Shown: positions 9,735-18,916, numbered from the stretch's first letter. The stretch: DNA of 64,000 nt from Mycolicibacterium gilvum (GCF_900454025.1 NZ_UGQM01000001.1:5456001-5520000), one strand, 5' to 3'. Numbers and translations: made by a program. Notes: a model not told the origin generated them from the letters alone.

Positions 9735-9881
9735 TCAGGACGTCGCGGCGGCCTGGGTCATCTGTTTCCCGCAGCAGACCTCGCGGTGTTCCATCTCAGG
9801 TGGGCACGGGCACGCCTTCTCGTAGACGAGAGCCGCCCCGCACTCCGTGCACTCATACCGGTCGCCAATGCTGCGTGCCAT
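9735..9881 (-). CDS. 48-residue Cys-rich, desulforedoxin-like mini-protein
   Basis: A short frame starting MARSIGDRYECTECGAA and ending in Q-M-T-Q-A-A-A-T-S. It carries a CxxC (ECTEC), a CPCPP motif and a vicinal pair CCGKQM. The spacing of YxCxxCG and CCGxxM resembles the desulforedoxin/rubredoxin-like metal knuckle, so a four-Cys iron or zinc site is likely, with two extra Cys in the CPC insert. ATG at 9881 is preceded on its strand by a purine-rich stretch. It lies convergent to the LysR gene with 5 bases between stops. Biological role unknown; a small redox or zinc-binding protein is an inference. Confidence 0.65.
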   Translation of the reverse strand: MARSIGDRYECTECGAALVYEKACPCPPEMEHREVCCGKQMTQAAATS

Positions 9882-10043
9882 CGCTGTCTCCTTTGTTCCG
9901 ATGTCCGCACGCTACGTCCCGCGGGCAGCACCGGATACGGCCGAAAGTCCCCTGGGTGAGCCGGACCGGAACGCAGAGGCACCGCGGCCCTCGGGTCGGC
10001 GGGTCAGCGCGGGTCTGTCGGTGCGCTGCGGCACGATATCGGC

Positions 10044-11708
10044 ATGCTTCCCGGCGACACGCGAGACGATGCCGCGCTGCGCAAGTCGCGCGGCGCGTTC
10101 TTCACCCCGCCGCCGGTGGCCCGCTTCCTCGTCGACTGGGCGGTGCGCGATCCCGGACACGCCGTCCTGGAACCCTCCTGCGGTGAGGCGGTGTTCCTGC
10201 ACGAGATCGGGCGCCGCGGCGACGGGGGCCGGCCTCATACCGGTCCGCTCGTCGGGGTGGAGATCCACCCCGGCTCCGCCGCCGCGGCCGAGCAGAGCCT
10301 GCGCGCCGCCGGTGTCGGGGCGACCATCCACGCGCGGGACTTCTTCGGCCACAACGAGTTCGGCCGCTACGACGCGGTGGTCGGCAATCCCCCGTACGTC
10401 CGCTATCAGGACTTCGCCGGCGAATCCCGGGCCCGCGCCCGCGAGGCCGCGCTGCGGGCGGGGGTCACGCTGTCCAACCTCGCGTCGTCGTGGGCGGCGT
10501 TCACCGTCCACTCGGCGCTGCACCTCAGGACGGGCGGACGCCTCGGCCTCGTCCTGCCCGCTGAGCTGCTCAGCGTCAACTACGCCGCCGGGGTGCGGCA
10601 GTTCCTGATGGACCACTTCTCCTCGGTGGGCCTCGTACTGTTCGACGAACGCGTCTTCCCCGGCGTGCTCGAAGAGGTCGTGCTGCTGCTCGCCGACGGA
10701 TACGACGCGGCCGGCGGCAACGGCGCCACCCACATGCAGCTGTCCCAGGTGCGCGATGCCGAGGGGCTGGCCCGGCTCACCGCGTCACGACGATGGACTC
10801 CCCCGGCGGGCGGCGCCAAATGGTCGGCGGGGCTGCTCTCAAGCGCGGGACTGTCCGCGTTCGACGCCGCCGTCGGCAGCGACGCCTTCACCGTGCTGGA
10901 GACCTGGGGTGACACCACGCTGGGCATGGTGACCGGCAGCAACCGGTTCTTCACGCTGTCCCCGGCCAAGGTGGCAGCGCTCGGGCTCGCCCCGTCCGAC
11001 GTCCTGTCGTTGTCTCCGCCGGGTTCCCGTCACCTGCGCGGTCTCGGGCTGACACCGCAGGCGCTGCACACCCTGGGCGCGGACGGCCGCTCGACCTTCC
11101 TGTTCCGTCCCAAGGGTGAGCCGTCGCCGGCGGCGTGGCACTACATCCGGTCGGGGGAGGATCTCGACGTCCACCAGGCCTACAAGTGCCGCGTCCGCAA
11201 GCCGTGGTGGCGCGTGCCGTATCTGCGGCCCGCCGACCTGTTCCTGACCTACATGAACGCCGACACCCCCCGTGTGACGAGCAACCGCGCGCAGGCCCAC
11301 CACCTGAACTCCGTGCACGGGGTGTACCTGCGCGACGACCTGCGCCGTGACGGCATGAGCCTGCTTCCGCTGGCCGCGTTGAACTCGGTGACCCTGCTCG
11401 GCGCCGAGACCGTGGGCCGCGCCTACGGTGGGGGGATGTTGAAGATCGAGCCCCGGGAAGCCGACGTGCTTCCGGTGCCGTCACCGGAACTGGTGCGCCG
11501 CAACGCCGATGGGCTGCGGGCGGTGCGGTCCGCGGTGGCCGCACGCTTGCGTGACGGCCGACTGCTGGATGCGGTCGCCCTCGTCGACGACGCGTTGTTG
11601 CTGTCGACGTCGAGCCTGAGCGTGCGTCAGCTCCGCGCCCTGCGCCGGGACCACGGCGCGCTGACCGCCCGTCGCGTCGCCCGCGGAAAAGTTAACGGTG
11701 GCAGGTAA
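10044..11708 (+). CDS. Type II adenine-specific DNA methyltransferase (Eco57I/TaqI-like)
   Basis: A 554-residue N6-adenine methylase. After a short lead (KSRGAFFTPPPVARFLVDWA, the usual entry to these enzymes) comes motif I for S-adenosylmethionine binding (VLEPSCGEAVFL) and the catalytic motif IV NPPY in AVVGNPPYVRY. The large C-terminal half is probably the target-recognition domain. It overlaps the next gene by 11 bases, so the pair forms a restriction-modification operon that protects the host sites. Recognition sequence cannot be read from the protein alone. Confidence 0.9.
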   Translation: MLPGDTRDDAALRKSRGAFFTPPPVARFLVDWAVRDPGHAVLEPSCGEAVFLHEIGRRGDGGRPHTGPLVGVEIHPGSAAAAEQSLRAAGVGATIHARDFFGHNEFGRYDAVVGNPPYVRYQDFAGESRARAREAALRAGVTLSNLASSWAAFTVHSALHLRTGGRLGLVLPAELLSVNYAAGVRQFLMDHFSSVGLVLFDERVFPGVLEEVVLLLADGYDAAGGNGATHMQLSQVRDAEGLARLTASRRWTPPAGGAKWSAGLLSSAGLSAFDAAVGSDAFTVLETWGDTTLGMVTGSNRFFTLSPAKVAALGLAPSDVLSLSPPGSRHLRGLGLTPQALHTLGADGRSTFLFRPKGEPSPAAWHYIRSGEDLDVHQAYKCRVRKPWWRVPYLRPADLFLTYMNADTPRVTSNRAQAHHLNSVHGVYLRDDLRRDGMSLLPLAALNSVTLLGAETVGRAYGGGMLKIEPREADVLPVPSPELVRRNADGLRAVRSAVAARLRDGRLLDAVALVDDALLLSTSSLSVRQLRALRRDHGALTARRVARGKVNGGR

Positions 11709-12690
11709 ACCCAGCGCGAAAGCGCTCGCGTGGCCGTTGTTCGACGCGATCGTCGACCAGTCGGCGTTCAAGTCGGTCAATCCGTGGGCGGCCGACGGCT
11801 CGTTCTCCCCCGACTACGGCGCGCTGCGCAAACTGCTCGCCGTCCCGATCCTGTTGGGCGCCGAGAGCCGTTCCGGCGTACCGGCCCTCGCCCTGGACGT
11901 CTGGGTCGCCTACGAGCTACGCCGGGCCGGGCTGGAACCCGATGCGGTGTGGCCGCGGGCCGAAGCGCCGCGGGTCGTCGACCGGGACGTGTTGAACTTC
12001 GTCAGATCCATCCCGAGGTCGGCGGGGCGCGACGAGCTGATGGAGCGTTTGCGCACGGGAACCTCCGGCGGTGTCGGCACGGCGTCGGCGAACATCGCGG
12101 GCAAGAACTACTTCAAGCAGGTCGACGTGATCATGTCGTCCTGGCAGACCGGACCCGAGCTGCTGATCTCGACCAAACGGATGGACTCGTCGTTCGGCAA
12201 GAACGCCGCCAACCGCGTCGAGGAGTCCTACGGTGACGCGAAGAACCTCGCCCTGCGCCACCCCCTCGCCGCGCTGGGTTTCATGTATTCGCTGCGCTCC
12301 ACCGCGTATACCGAGGAACGCCGGCAGTTCGACTGGATCGTCGACCTGCTGATCAAGCTCGGCCGAGAAGCCGACGCGTACGACGCATGCGCGCTGGTGG
12401 TGCCCGAGTGGGAGGGCGACGCCCCACCCGACCCCGTGCAGCCGCCCGACGACGCGATCCTGGAGCTCTTCGAGGTCGACTTCGGCGACGACGCCGGGGA
12501 CGAGCAGGAGGCGGCCGTGACGGACGTCGCGGCGCAACTGGCCGCGCTGCCGGAGGTCACGTTGCGCACCGACCTGGTGCCCGACGAGCTCAGTCCGGCC
12601 CGGTTCTTCGCGGTGATGCTGACGATCGTGCTGGACAACTCGAACATCACCCAACACGAGGAGGCTCGCCGCCGGCGGAGTCGGCTCTGA
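11698..12690 (+). CDS. Type II restriction endonuclease, XamI/SalI-like
   Basis: A 330-residue protein from GTG 11698, inside the end of the methylase gene. Its overall look (MAGKPSAKALAWPLFDAIVD, GKNYFKQVDVIM, TGPELLISTKRMDSSFGKNA) recalls XamI-family endonucleases, and its position next to an adenine methylase supports this. The segment from VDVIM to ISTKRM could supply the Asp and Lys of a PD-(D/E)xK-like site, but the middle acidic residue is not obvious. If it belongs to that family its target would be GTCGAC, a hexamer found in this window, for example at 48-53. Function is likely, specificity speculative. Confidence 0.68.
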   Translation: MAGKPSAKALAWPLFDAIVDQSAFKSVNPWAADGSFSPDYGALRKLLAVPILLGAESRSGVPALALDVWVAYELRRAGLEPDAVWPRAEAPRVVDRDVLNFVRSIPRSAGRDELMERLRTGTSGGVGTASANIAGKNYFKQVDVIMSSWQTGPELLISTKRMDSSFGKNAANRVEESYGDAKNLALRHPLAALGFMYSLRSTAYTEERRQFDWIVDLLIKLGREADAYDACALVVPEWEGDAPPDPVQPPDDAILELFEVDFGDDAGDEQEAAVTDVAAQLAALPEVTLRTDLVPDELSPARFFAVMLTIVLDNSNITQHEEARRRRSRL

Positions 12691-12759
12691 GCGGGCCGTT
12701 CGTGAGGTAACTTTCCAACAGCCGGAGGCACGTGGCCGCGGGGATTCGAGGGGACTTTC

Positions 12760-13800
12760 ATGAGGGCAGGCGTCCGGTCTTGTCTGACGGCGAGCGTCGC
12801 ACTGGTCGGTGCGGGCACCATCGCGATCACCCCGGTGAACCCGCTGACCACCGACGTCCTGCCGATCACCCAGCACGCGGTGTCGCTGGCCGCCGTCCCG
12901 AACCCGATCCAGCTGTACTCACAGGTGTTCCAGAGGTCGCTCGACAACGCCGGCGCCCTGGCCCAGCAGTACTTCGCCGACCCGTTCCCGATCACCGGCG
13001 CCATCCTGCGCAACCAGGGGGTCGCGGTCGCCGACGCCCTCGCCGCGCTGCAGGCCGGCGACTCCGAGGCGTTCGTCGCCGCCGCGACCGATGTCGTCCT
13101 CGAGCCGTTCCGGGGGACGGGCGCCGCGCTGTCACACCTCGGCGCGCTGCTGAACCAGCCGTACGCCGTCGAGGGTTTCTTCCTCATCGCGATCAGCCCC
13201 GTACTGGCCGGCGTCGCCGCGACGCAACGCGCCTTCGAAGAGGTGATCGACGCGCTGGTCGGCTTCGATCTCGTCGGCGCGGCCTATGCCGTCCTCAACA
13301 TTCCGGGGCGCGTCATCGACGGAGTGCTCAACGGCGTCCCGGGGGCGTCATTCGGGATCCTGGAGGATCTGCCCGGGCTGCTCAGCCCGCTGTCGGAAAC
13401 CGGCCTCCCTCCGGGTCCGATCGCGGTCGGGACCAGCCTCGACCAGGACATGGGTGCGGCCATCCCGCCCCGCGAGCCCGCCACCGGCGTCAGCGACGTC
13501 CCCGACCTGGCCGCGGCCACGATCACGCTGGACGCCGACGAGGTGCCCGCCGAGGACTCCGGTCGCAGTGACGCCGACGACGCGCCGGCCGAGGACACCA
13601 CCGAGACCGAGGGTACCGACGAGGAGTCCGGTGATTCCGCCGACGCCGAATCCTCCGAGGGCGGGGCCGAATCCTCCGAGGGCGGGGCCGAGGGGGCCGA
13701 GGCTGAGTCGGGGCAGGCCGCACCTGCGCGCACCTCGGCCAAACCGGACAGCACGCGCTCGGATCGGACACGAGCGGATGCCGGCACGTCCGATACGTAG
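12760..13800 (+). CDS. Secreted mycobacterial protein with acidic repeat tail
   Basis: A 346-residue protein with an N-terminal signal-like segment (MRAGVRSCLTASVALVGAGT). About 200 residues of Ala/Leu/Val-rich helix follow, a style shared by many mycobacterial exported hypothetical proteins. From about residue 245 the chain is low-complexity and acidic (Glu, Asp, Ser, Ala, Gly) with two tandem ESSEGGA copies, and ends with a basic/Thr/Ser stretch. It probably sits outside the membrane in the cell wall. No catalytic motif was recognised. It is an independent gene after the restriction operon. Confidence 0.7.
   Translation: MRAGVRSCLTASVALVGAGTIAITPVNPLTTDVLPITQHAVSLAAVPNPIQLYSQVFQRSLDNAGALAQQYFADPFPITGAILRNQGVAVADALAALQAGDSEAFVAAATDVVLEPFRGTGAALSHLGALLNQPYAVEGFFLIAISPVLAGVAATQRAFEEVIDALVGFDLVGAAYAVLNIPGRVIDGVLNGVPGASFGILEDLPGLLSPLSETGLPPGPIAVGTSLDQDMGAAIPPREPATGVSDVPDLAAATITLDADEVPAEDSGRSDADDAPAEDTTETEGTDEESGDSADAESSEGGAESSEGGAEGAEAESGQAAPARTSAKPDSTRSDRTRADAGTSDT
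13648..13689 (+). repeat. Two tandem 21-bp repeats in the acidic tail
   Basis: Two identical in-frame copies (13648-13668 and 13669-13689), each coding E-S-S-E-G-G-A. A third, decayed copy may follow (EGAEAES). The copy number is expected to vary between strains through slippage. Confidence 0.85.
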
Positions 13801-13810
13801 TAGCAGGCAC

Positions 13811-13825
13811 GGCAGCCGCGCTGCC
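13811..13825. terminator. Short GC hairpin after the secreted-protein gene
   Basis: GGCAGC (13811-13816), loop CGC, GCTGCC (13820-13825), 10 bases after the stop at 13800. There is no T-run, so it could be a weak mycobacterial-style terminator or simply a short chance stem. Confidence 0.3.
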
Positions 13826-13858
13826 GCGCACGAGATGGCATGAGAGGATCGGGCACTC

Positions 13859-14776
13859 GTGCACACCGATCTTCTCCACCCCGACGAGACGCGCCGCCGG
13901 CTGATCCACGCCCGCCGACGCTGGACGGTCATCGCGATCTGCGCAACGGTCTTCTTCGTCGTCGTCTACCTGCTCTCGGCGTGGACCACGACAGGCCAGG
14001 CCGTCGAGAACGCCGCACTCAACGGAGCCGACCAGGTCGGACAGCGCGCCTACCTGGCCGCGAGCAAAGCGCTGAGCACCATCACGTACACATCTCTGGC
14101 GCTGGCCACGGTGCTGGTCGGGGTGATCGGGCTGCTGAGACGCCAGGTCCATCTCGCGGTCGCGGGGATGGCGGTGATCCTCGGAAGCCAGGCGATCACC
14201 CAGATTTTGAAATATGTTGTGCTGCAACGGCCTGAGTTGCTGACCACCGACGAGTATCTGCAGAACACGCTGCCCAGCGGCCACACCACCGCGGCGATGT
14301 CGGTGTTGTTCGCGACGCTGATCGTGATGCCCTACCGCTTCCGCGGTGTCGCGATGTTCTTCGCGCTCACGTGGGCGGTCGGCATCGGCGCCTACACGGT
14401 CATCGCGCAGTGGCACCGGCTGTCGGACACGCTGGCGGCCGACGCGGTCACCCTCGTGGTCGCCTGTCTCGCATCACATTTCCTGGCCCGCACCGGGCGC
14501 ATCCGCGCCGTCGAGTCTCCCGGCGCGGCGCGCTTCACGTTGCGCACCGTGTTCGTCGCCCTCGTAGCCGCCGTCGGCGCGGTGAGCTTCGCGCTGGGCG
14601 GCACGGCGTTGTTGGCGGCGCTGCGCAGACCCATCGACGGCGACCTGGAATGGACCCTGTTCCTCAGCGCCCAGTGGGTGGCCGCCGCCGGCTCGATCTT
14701 CGCGGCGCTGCTGTTCTGGTGGACGTGGCACCGGTTGGAGACCAAGCGGCGTAGCGACCCGGTGTCCGTGCGCTAG
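13859..14776 (+). CDS. PAP2-family membrane phosphatase
   Basis: A 305-residue integral membrane protein with about six hydrophobic segments and the three PAP2 phosphatase motifs: KYVVLQRP (motif 1), PSGHT (motif 2) and a third motif around HRLSDTLAADA with the His and Asp of the active site. Such enzymes remove phosphate from lipids such as undecaprenyl pyrophosphate or phosphatidic acid on the outer face of the membrane. The start is GTG 13859 with GAGAGGA upstream. Its stop overlaps the stop of a small gene on the other strand. Substrate unknown. Confidence 0.85.
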   Translation: MHTDLLHPDETRRRLIHARRRWTVIAICATVFFVVVYLLSAWTTTGQAVENAALNGADQVGQRAYLAASKALSTITYTSLALATVLVGVIGLLRRQVHLAVAGMAVILGSQAITQILKYVVLQRPELLTTDEYLQNTLPSGHTTAAMSVLFATLIVMPYRFRGVAMFFALTWAVGIGAYTVIAQWHRLSDTLAADAVTLVVACLASHFLARTGRIRAVESPGAARFTLRTVFVALVAAVGAVSFALGGTALLAALRRPIDGDLEWTLFLSAQWVAAAGSIFAALLFWWTWHRLETKRRSDPVSVR

Positions 14777-14901
14777 GCGGTGGGTTCGCCGGCGCTCTTG
14801 TCGACGTCGGGGGTGTCGTTGTCCGGATCCTTCTCGGAATCCTCGGCTTTGGACGCTGTCGAGCCGTCTTCGTCGTCGTAGATGCCTTGACCTCGGGTCA
14901 T
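14773..14901 (-). CDS. 42-residue acidic hypothetical protein
   Basis: A small frame starting at ATG 14901 (MTRGQGIYDDEDGS) and rich in Asp, Glu, Ser and Lys, ending G-E-P-T-A. It has no hydrophobic core and is probably disordered. The stop overlaps the PAP2 stop by two bases in convergent orientation, and it lies 30 bases downstream of the F420 oxidoreductase gene on the same strand, so it may be its operon partner. The sense of the frame (charged, no Arg/Pro shadow bias) argues for a real gene. Function unknown. Confidence 0.5.
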   Translation of the reverse strand: MTRGQGIYDDEDGSTASKAEDSEKDPDNDTPDVDKSAGEPTA

Positions 14902-14930
14902 GGGAGCCTCTCAGTCGGACGTGCTTGCAG

Positions 14931-15917
14931 TTAGTGGGATGCCGAGCGGAGCTTGTCGAGCAGCGGCGTTGCTGCCTCGGCGAGGAACTGGTCCTGGGTG
15001 TCGCCGCCGACCTGGACGAGCGCGATGTCGGTGAAGCCGGCCTCCCAGTACTCACGGACCGCCTCGACGATAGCGTCCAGATCGGGACCGCACGGGATCG
15101 ACTCCGCGACGTCCTCCTTGCGCACGAACTGCGTCGCGCCGTCGAAACCGGCGGTGGTCGGCAGATCGGCGTTCACCGCCCAGCCCCCGGCGAACCAGCG
15201 GAACTGGTCGTGTGCGCGGTCGATGGCGGCGTCGCGGTCGGGGTCCCAGCAGATCGGGATCTGGCCGATGACGCGGACGTCGCCGGGCAGCCCGGTGCCG
15301 CGTCGCGTCTCGTGCCAGGCGTCGACGATGCTCTTGTCGGGCTGCACGGCGATCAGATGGTCGGCCAACGGGGCGAACTGCGCCACCGAGCGCTCGCCGG
15401 ACACCGCCGCCGCGATTCGCACCGGCACGTCGGGCACGTCCCACAGCCGGGCCGAGTCGACTTCGAAGTACTCGCCCTTCCAGTCGACCATCTCGCCGGT
15501 CTGTAGCTCGCGGATGATCTGGATGGCCTCGGAGAGCATGTCCTGGCGACGGGCCACCGTGGGCCAGCCCTTGCCGACGATGTGCTCGTTGAGGTTCTCG
15601 CCGCTGCCCAGTCCGAGGGTGAACCGGCCATCGGCGAGGATCTGCAGCGTGGCGGCCTTCTGCGCGACGATGGCGGGGTGGTAGCGCACCGTCGGGCAGG
15701 TGACATAGGTCATCAGCTCCACGCGTTCGGTCGCATGGGCGACCGCACCGAGCACCGACCACGCGTAGGGCGCGTGACCCTGCGACGACAGCCACGGGAA
15801 GTAGTGGTCGCTGGACACCTCGAAGTCGAAACCGACGTTCTCTGCCGATACCGCATACCGGACAAGGTCTTTCGGTCCGCTCTGCTCGGTCATCAGGGTG
15901 TAGCCGAAACGGGTCAT
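14931..15917 (-). CDS. F420-dependent luciferase-like oxidoreductase (G6PDH-like family)
   Basis: A 328-residue TIM-barrel enzyme of the luciferase-like monooxygenase superfamily. The N-terminus MTRFGYTLMTEQ, then SSDHYFPWL and the motif GLGSGENLNEHIVGKGWP, are typical of actinobacterial F420-dependent dehydrogenases related to glucose-6-phosphate dehydrogenase Fgd. It should transfer hydride to or from cofactor F420 in the cytoplasm. The substrate cannot be assigned; the true Fgd carries more specific sugar-phosphate contacts. It is monocistronic or paired with the 42-residue gene downstream. Confidence 0.85.
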   Translation of the reverse strand: MTRFGYTLMTEQSGPKDLVRYAVSAENVGFDFEVSSDHYFPWLSSQGHAPYAWSVLGAVAHATERVELMTYVTCPTVRYHPAIVAQKAATLQILADGRFTLGLGSGENLNEHIVGKGWPTVARRQDMLSEAIQIIRELQTGEMVDWKGEYFEVDSARLWDVPDVPVRIAAAVSGERSVAQFAPLADHLIAVQPDKSIVDAWHETRRGTGLPGDVRVIGQIPICWDPDRDAAIDRAHDQFRWFAGGWAVNADLPTTAGFDGATQFVRKEDVAESIPCGPDLDAIVEAVREYWEAGFTDIALVQVGGDTQDQFLAEAATPLLDKLRSASH

Positions 15918-16007
15918 GCGCGAGGTGTACCCGGGCCTGCATGCGCAAAACAGCCGCCGCCGGCAGCCACGTTGTCAATTCCGCCGGTGATCGACAGGAT
16001 GGTGATC

Positions 16008-17120
16008 ATGACCTACGACGCGGGCGGTTACGGCCCGGCAGGGTTCCCGCCGCCCGGGTACCCCCCGCCACCGGGGTACGGTCCGCCACCGGGATGGCAG
16101 CCGCCCGGGTACGGCGCGCCGGGCTATCCCCCGCCCTACGGCGGCCCTCCGGTGCTCAAACCCGGCGTCGTCCCGCTGCGGCCGCTGACGCTGTCCGACA
16201 TCTTCAACGGCGCCGTCGCGTACGTCCGGGCGAATCCCAAAGCGACACTGGGCCTCACCACCATCGTGGTCGTCGCTGCCCAGATCCTGTCGCTGGTGCT
16301 GTCGCTGGTGCCCTTCACGTTCACCGACATGGTGGCCGACGGTCTCGGCGAGGACGAGGCCTCGGTCCAGGTGATCGTGGGCTGGGTCGCGTCGAGCCTG
16401 GCCGGCGGCATCGCCACCGCACTGGCGGCCACGGTGCTGGCCGGGATGCTGACGGTGGTGATCGGACGGTCGGTGTTCGGTGCCGGCATCACCGTCGGCG
16501 AGGCCTGGAAGCGGCTGCGGCCGCGCTTCTGGCCGTTGATCGGGTTCACCGTGCTCAAGATGCTCGTCTTCCTGGTCGGCCTCGTCCTCGTGGTCGGGAT
16601 CATCGGTGCCACCGGCGCGCTGACCACCGGGGTCGTCGCGTTCGCGGTCGCCATCCCGCTCGTCCTCGCCGCAGTGCTGGCGGCGGTCTGGCTCTCGGTC
16701 ATGCTGACGTTCGCCCCGGTCATCATCGTGCTGGAGCGGCGCGACATCGTGACCGCGGTCAAGCGGTCGTTCACCCTGATCAAGGCGGACTTCTGGCGGG
16801 TGTTCGGCATCTGGCTGCTCGCCGCGATCGTGGCCCAGTTCATCGCCGGCGCGGTCTCCATCCCGTTCACCCTCGGCGGACAGATCGCGTTCAGCGCGTC
16901 GGCGACGACGGCGTCGGCGATGCTGGCGTTCGCCCTGTTCGCGATCGGAGGCGCGATCGGGCAGATCATCACCGGGCCGTTCACCGCCGGGGTGTCGGTG
17001 TTGCAGTACGCCGACCGCCGGATCCGGGCCGAGGCGTTCGACCTGGTGTTGCAGACGGGCGCGACGGCCGGCCCGTACGCGCCGGCCGACTCCACCGACG
17101 ACCTCTGGCTGACCCGCTGA
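16008..17120 (+). CDS. Pro/Gly/Tyr-rich multi-pass membrane protein (Rv3689-like)
   Basis: A 370-residue protein. The first 50 residues are a Pro-Gly-Tyr repeat tail (PPGYPPPPGYGPPPGW), followed by about six hydrophobic segments (for example TTIVVVAAQILSLVLSLVPF). ATG 16008 is preferred because AGGA lies 8 bases upstream; ATG 15999 is also possible. It opens a gene series whose order matches Rv3689 to Rv3693 of M. tuberculosis, with one base to the next gene. The low-complexity tail resembles cytosolic protein-interaction tails. Role unknown, probably envelope stress or assembly as a partner of the MoxR ATPase. Confidence 0.8.
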   Translation: MTYDAGGYGPAGFPPPGYPPPPGYGPPPGWQPPGYGAPGYPPPYGGPPVLKPGVVPLRPLTLSDIFNGAVAYVRANPKATLGLTTIVVVAAQILSLVLSLVPFTFTDMVADGLGEDEASVQVIVGWVASSLAGGIATALAATVLAGMLTVVIGRSVFGAGITVGEAWKRLRPRFWPLIGFTVLKMLVFLVGLVLVVGIIGATGALTTGVVAFAVAIPLVLAAVLAAVWLSVMLTFAPVIIVLERRDIVTAVKRSFTLIKADFWRVFGIWLLAAIVAQFIAGAVSIPFTLGGQIAFSASATTASAMLAFALFAIGGAIGQIITGPFTAGVSVLQYADRRIRAEAFDLVLQTGATAGPYAPADSTDDLWLTR

Positions 17121-17121
17121 C

Positions 17122-17775
17122 GTGTCGACCGTGGACATCGACCGCGACGCGGCGCACGACGCCGCGCAGGCGGAGCTCAGCAAGTCGATCTACCCGAAGC
17201 CGTCACCGATGGACCTGCTCTCGGAGTGGTTCGACGAACTGCTGTACCGGCTGACCGCCGGTGCGGCGAAGATCCCCGGCGGCTGGTTCACCGTCGCGGT
17301 GCTGATCGTCCTGCTCGCCGTCGCGGTCATCGTAGCGATCCGCATCGCGCGGCGTGCGATGCGCAGCAGCCGCGGCGGCGATCCCGCGCTGTTCGGCGAT
17401 CAGACCCTCAGCGCCGCAGAACACCGCGCCACCGCCGAACGGTATGCCGCAGCGGGCGATTGGGCGCCGGCCGTCCGTCACCGTGTCCGCGCGATCGCGC
17501 GGCAGCTGGAGGAGAACGGTGTCCTCGACCCCGTTCCGGGCCGCACCGCCACCGAGCTCGCCCGCACCGCCGGCCGCACCCTGCCCGCGCTCACGGGTGA
17601 GTTCATCACTGCCGCAGAGACTTTCAACGATGTGACCTACGGCGAGCAGCCCGCCACCGAACCGCAGTACCGTATGCTGGCCGCGCTCGACGACAGCGTC
17701 GGCACCCAGCGGTCCCCGAGCCCGTCCGGGACCGACAGCCGCGACCCGCAGCAGCCGTGGGCCGAGGTGCGATGA
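17122..17775 (+). CDS. DUF4129 membrane protein (Rv3690-like)
   Basis: A 217-residue protein with one strong transmembrane helix (residues about 55-75, FTVAVLIVLLAVAVIVAIRI) and a cytosolic domain carrying the DUF4129 pattern (AERYAAAGDWAPAVRHRVRA, then ARTAGRTLPAL, TFNDVTYG). Starts at GTG 17122, one base after the previous stop, and overlaps the next gene through ATGA. DUF4129 proteins are regular companions of MoxR and DUF58 proteins. No enzymatic motif seen. Confidence 0.85.
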   Translation: MSTVDIDRDAAHDAAQAELSKSIYPKPSPMDLLSEWFDELLYRLTAGAAKIPGGWFTVAVLIVLLAVAVIVAIRIARRAMRSSRGGDPALFGDQTLSAAEHRATAERYAAAGDWAPAVRHRVRAIARQLEENGVLDPVPGRTATELARTAGRTLPALTGEFITAAETFNDVTYGEQPATEPQYRMLAALDDSVGTQRSPSPSGTDSRDPQQPWAEVR

Positions 17776-18916
17776 ACGCGTCGACGACGGCGGTGGGCTC
17801 GACGATCCCCGAGCGGTGGCGCACACTGCGGTGGGTGCTGCTCGGCCTGGCCGCGATCGTCGCCGTCGCCGCGCTGAGCACCTGGTTGACGGCACCGCGT
17901 GACGGCGGCCGCCTCGACCCGGCGTCGACCTCGCCCGACGGCACCCACGCGTTGGTCACCCTGCTGCGCGACCGCGGCGTCACCGTCGTGGAGGCCGCGT
18001 CGATCTCCGACGTCGAGGACGCCGCCGGGGAGAACACCCTGGTGGTCGCCGCCCAGACCTACCATCTGTTCGACGACGAACTGCTGCAACGCCTTTCCGA
18101 AGTCCCCGGCGACCGTCTGCTGATCGCCCCGATCGGCCGGACCCGCGAGGCGCTGGCGCCGCGGCTGCGCAGGACCGACGCGGCGGAGTTCGCCGGCCTG
18201 GACCCGGGATGCGACCTGCGCGAGGCGACCCGGTCGGGCACCGTGCAGCTCGGAGCCGCCGACACGTTCGAGGCCGACGGATCTGCGGACGTCACCAGCT
18301 GTTACGACGGGGCGCTCGTTCGCTACACCGAGGACGGCCGCACCGTGACGGTGGTGGGCAGCGACGAGTTCGTGCTGAACTCCGGTCTGTTGCACGAGGG
18401 CAACGCGGCGCTGGCGATGAACCTCGCGGGCAGCCAACCCCGGATGATCTGGTACGCGCCGCAGTTCAACGAGGGCGACGGATCGGCCGGTGACGCCCCG
18501 TTCACCGATCTCATTCCCCCGCAGGTGTATTGGATGGTTCTGCAGCTGGCGCTCGGCGTCGGACTGCTGGCCTGGTGGCGCGGCCGGCGCGTGGGCCCGC
18601 TGGTCGCCGAGCAGCTGCCTGTGGTGGTGCGCGCGTCGGAGACGGTCGAAGGCCGCGGCCGGCTCTACCGGTCCCGGCGCGCCCGCGACGTCGCGGCCGA
18701 GTCCCTGAGGACCGCGGCCCGCCACCGCATGCTGCCGCGTCTGGGCCTCAACCACGCGGCGCCGCCGCCGGCCGTGATCCAGGCCGTCGCGGATCGGTGC
18801 GGCCTGGACACGGCAGCCCTCGCCCATACTCTGTACGGACCACCCCCGGCCACCGACGCCGATCTGGTGAACCTGGCACGCGAACTCGACGACATCGAAA
18901 GGCAGGTCGCACAGTC

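Noticed and set aside
13648..13689. Start of a CRISPR-like array
   Set aside because: Only two copies, directly adjacent without spacers, and they code for in-frame ESSEGGA repeats.
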